Below, in pieces: positions 62,590 to 64,000 of a DNA stretch of 64,000 nucleotides. Source of the stretch: an uncultured Eggerthellaceae bacterium (lineage in GTDB: Bacteria; Actinomycetota; Coriobacteriia; Coriobacteriales; Eggerthellaceae); assembly GCA_934617065.1 (NCBI GenBank), contig CAKTTY010000002.1, positions 186,001 through 250,000 of the forward strand, in the 5' to 3' direction. The position numbers and the translations under genes are program-made. Positions within the stretch are counted from its first letter, which is position 1; each line of letters starts with the position of its first letter. Under the pieces are notes generated by a model. It was not told the DNA's origin, searched no databases, and worked only from the letters and a program-made list of their open reading frames with translations.

Positions 62590-62722
62590 TCCAACGAGAG
62601 AACCAAAGCGGAGTTCGAGCGCATGGAAAACGAACTGCGTGTTTGGCTGAAGCGCAACTGTTAGGGTTCCGCTACCGAAAAAGCCGTCTTAGTACCCCGT
62701 TAACCCAATCGAATCATGCTTG
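62590..62722. pseudogene. 133-bp direct repeat, right copy (HD gene remnant)
   Basis: It carries the last ~24 codons of an HD-hydrolase gene, ending LRVWLKRNC, with no start or upstream part, so it is not a working gene. It differs from the left copy at seven positions. It runs directly into the putP promoter region. Confidence 0.8.
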
Positions 62723-62725
62723 TCG

Positions 62726-62731
62726 TATAAT
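62726..62731 (+). promoter_or_regulatory. Candidate -10 box of putP
   Basis: A perfect TATAAT lies 105 bp upstream of putP, just after the right-hand repeat. No good -35 box is found at 16-18 bp, so an activator may be needed. Confidence 0.4.
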
Positions 62732-62835
62732 CCGTCACTATTGCGTACTAAAGTGCGTAGTGCTGTGTTTCTATCGCAGCGTTAGGTGAAGCCGCTGGGT
62801 TTTTGCTCAGCATGGGAAAACGGAAAGCGAACGGT

Positions 62836-64000
62836 ATGGTATCTCACGATTTCTGGGTATTGCTTGCAATGCTCCTCTACTTCATCGTTGTCGTGGTTAT
62901 CGGCTTCGTGTATGCGAAGAAGTCGAACCAATCAACGGAGAATTACTTCTTAGGAGGGCGCAGGCTCGGCCCATGGCTCACTGCTCTTTCTGCTGAGGCA
63001 TCCGACATGTCGGGTTGGCTGCTTATGGGTCTTCCCGGTGTGGCCTATTTCACTGGTGCGTCTGACGCGATGTGGACGGCTATCGGCTTGGCGATTGGTA
63101 CCTACCTGAATTGGCTGTTTGTCTCTAAGCGTTTGCGCAAATACTCTCAGGTTGCTAACAACTCCATTACGCTTCCTGACTACTTCTCAAATCGATTCCA
63201 TGATTCCAAGAACATCCTTATGACCATTTCTGCATTGGTTATCCTGCTGTTCTTCTCTATTTATGTAGGTAGTTGTTTCGTAACATGCGGCAAGCTGTTT
63301 GCTACGCTGTTCGGTCTCGATTACGCAACCATGATGGTTCTCGGTGCCTTGATCGTATTTCTCTATACGTTTGTGGGCGGATATCTTTCCGTTTGCACTA
63401 CCGACCTTATCCAGGGCAGCATTATGATTTGCGCCCTGGTGGTTGTTTTGGTTGGCTCCATCACGGCTGCTGGTGGTGTCGACAATACGGTTGCATTCTT
63501 GCAATCGATTCCTGGCTTCCTTTCGGGCACCGAGATCGCAACGCCTATCTTGGACGAAGCTGGCAAGCAGGTAGTTGAAGGCGGAATGCCGCTGTTCGGC
63601 GAAGCGGGATCTTATGGTGTGGTCACCATCGTTTCCGGTCTGGCATGGGGTTTGGGATACTTTGGTATGCCGCAGGTTCTTATCCGCTTTATGAGTGCCA
63701 CCCATTCGTGCGAGCTTCGTAAGTCCCGCCGCATTGCAACGGTGTGGGTTGTTATCTCCTTGTTCAGCGCGGTGTCCATTGGTCTTATCGGCCGAGCAGT
63801 TATTCCTACGGAATTCCTCACGCAGGCAAGTGCCGAAAGCATTTTCATCGTTCTTTCTAATATGATTCTGCCCTCCTTTATGTGCGGCCTTGTGGTCTCC
63901 GGCATTTTTGCGGCATCGATGTCGTCTTCGTCTTCCTACTTGCTTATTTCTGGTTCAGCAGTAGCGGAGAACATTTACAGGGGACTAATAAAGAAGGATG
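62836..64000 (+). CDS. putP: Sodium/proline symporter PutP (partial, runs off the window)
   Basis: A sodium:solute symporter family protein that imports proline with Na+. The first 388 residues are visible. They include the N-terminal helix, NYFLGGRRLGPWLTALSAEASDMSGWLLMGLPG (partly shown; ~36-56), a conserved PutP region, and VSGIFAASMSSSSSYLL, the Na+-site helix. The ATG has GGAAAG upstream; another in-frame ATG lies 24 bp before. The gene continues past the right edge, so nothing can be said about its C-terminus. Confidence 0.92.
   Translation, partial: MVSHDFWVLLAMLLYFIVVVVIGFVYAKKSNQSTENYFLGGRRLGPWLTALSAEASDMSGWLLMGLPGVAYFTGASDAMWTAIGLAIGTYLNWLFVSKRLRKYSQVANNSITLPDYFSNRFHDSKNILMTISALVILLFFSIYVGSCFVTCGKLFATLFGLDYATMMVLGALIVFLYTFVGGYLSVCTTDLIQGSIMICALVVVLVGSITAAGGVDNTVAFLQSIPGFLSGTEIATPILDEAGKQVVEGGMPLFGEAGSYGVVTIVSGLAWGLGYFGMPQVLIRFMSATHSCELRKSRRIATVWVVISLFSAVSIGLIGRAVIPTEFLTQASAESIFIVLSNMILPSFMCGLVVSGIFAASMSSSSSYLLISGSAVAENIYRGLIKKD

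Noticed and set aside
56591..62722. The 133-bp repeats as simple target-site duplications of a transposon
   Set aside because: They are too long, already diverged with silent-only coding changes, and no transposase or terminal inverted repeats are present.
1..64000. CRISPR array, prophage or insertion sequence
   Set aside because: No regularly spaced repeats, no cas genes, no integrase, phage structural or transposase gene was seen anywhere in the window.

Overview
The window looks like a chromosomal segment of a class Coriobacteriia (Actinobacteria, Eggerthella/Slackia-like) gut anaerobe. The pointers are a high-identity-looking actinobacterial ribosomal protein set, a four-gene pyruvate:ferredoxin oxidoreductase, Mn-dependent pyrophosphatase, CaiB/BaiF CoA-transferases with an OFA-type transporter, and a corynebacterial-type aspartate aminotransferase. 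This assignment is inference from gene content; the genus cannot be fixed from the sequence alone.

Layout. 1-2.0 kb: two minus-strand tRNA genes (Glu-CTC, Gln-CTG) with a clear promoter and terminator, then uppP and a small membrane protein. 2.1-3.2 kb: chorismate mutase and DAHP synthase. 3.2-12.0 kb: an AT-richer accessory block whose core is a RiPP (ribosomally made, modified peptide) gene cluster. It holds a MerR regulator, a 56-aa precursor, an active-looking kinase, a HopA1-type lyase, a kinase-like protein that has lost its catalytic Asp, an RRE-methyltransferase fusion, a membrane protein, a papain-like peptidase and a radical SAM enzyme. 12.1-19.0 kb: pcrA, ppaC and panB/panC/panD. 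19.3-24.4 kb: rpsL-rpsG-fusA-rpsJ-rplC-rplD-rplW, ended by a terminator. 24.5-31.4 kb: nudC, sstT, an acyl-CoA dehydrogenase, glmM and a DNA glycosylase-Vsr fusion, which together split the S10 ribosomal operon. 31.5-41.4 kb: rplB to rpmD, then rplO-secY and adk. 41.5-47.2 kb: a large membrane protein and porGDAB. 47.3-51.4 kb: an FMN riboswitch and ribD-ribE-ribBA-ribH. 51.6-56.7 kb: an OYE-HAD fusion, a zinc-ribbon membrane protein, aspartate aminotransferase and an HD hydrolase. 56.7-62.6 kb: a catabolic island (LysR, two CoA-transferases, an MFS carrier, an unannotated 56-aa membrane protein) lying between two 133-bp repeats of the 3' end of the HD gene. 62.8 kb to the end: putP, cut by the window edge.

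The most exciting system is the RiPP cluster. The precursor ends in a 12-residue Ser/Thr/Cys core whose C-terminal Thr-X4-Cys spacing matches that of thioviridamide. Its kinase/HopA1-lyase/kinase-like trio is the dehydration machinery of thioamitides and class V lanthipeptides. The cluster has no YcaO/TfuA and no cysteine decarboxylase, and instead carries a radical SAM/SPASM-like enzyme and an RRE-methyltransferase. The operon is preceded by a MerR-type promoter (19-bp spacer with a 13-bp palindrome inside it), and the merR start is preceded by a G10 homopolymer.

Other notable items are two unusual domain fusions (hypoxanthine/uracil-type glycosylase with Vsr; Old Yellow Enzyme with HAD phosphatase), the split S10 operon, several unexplained structured elements, and the repeat-flanked CoA-transferase island.
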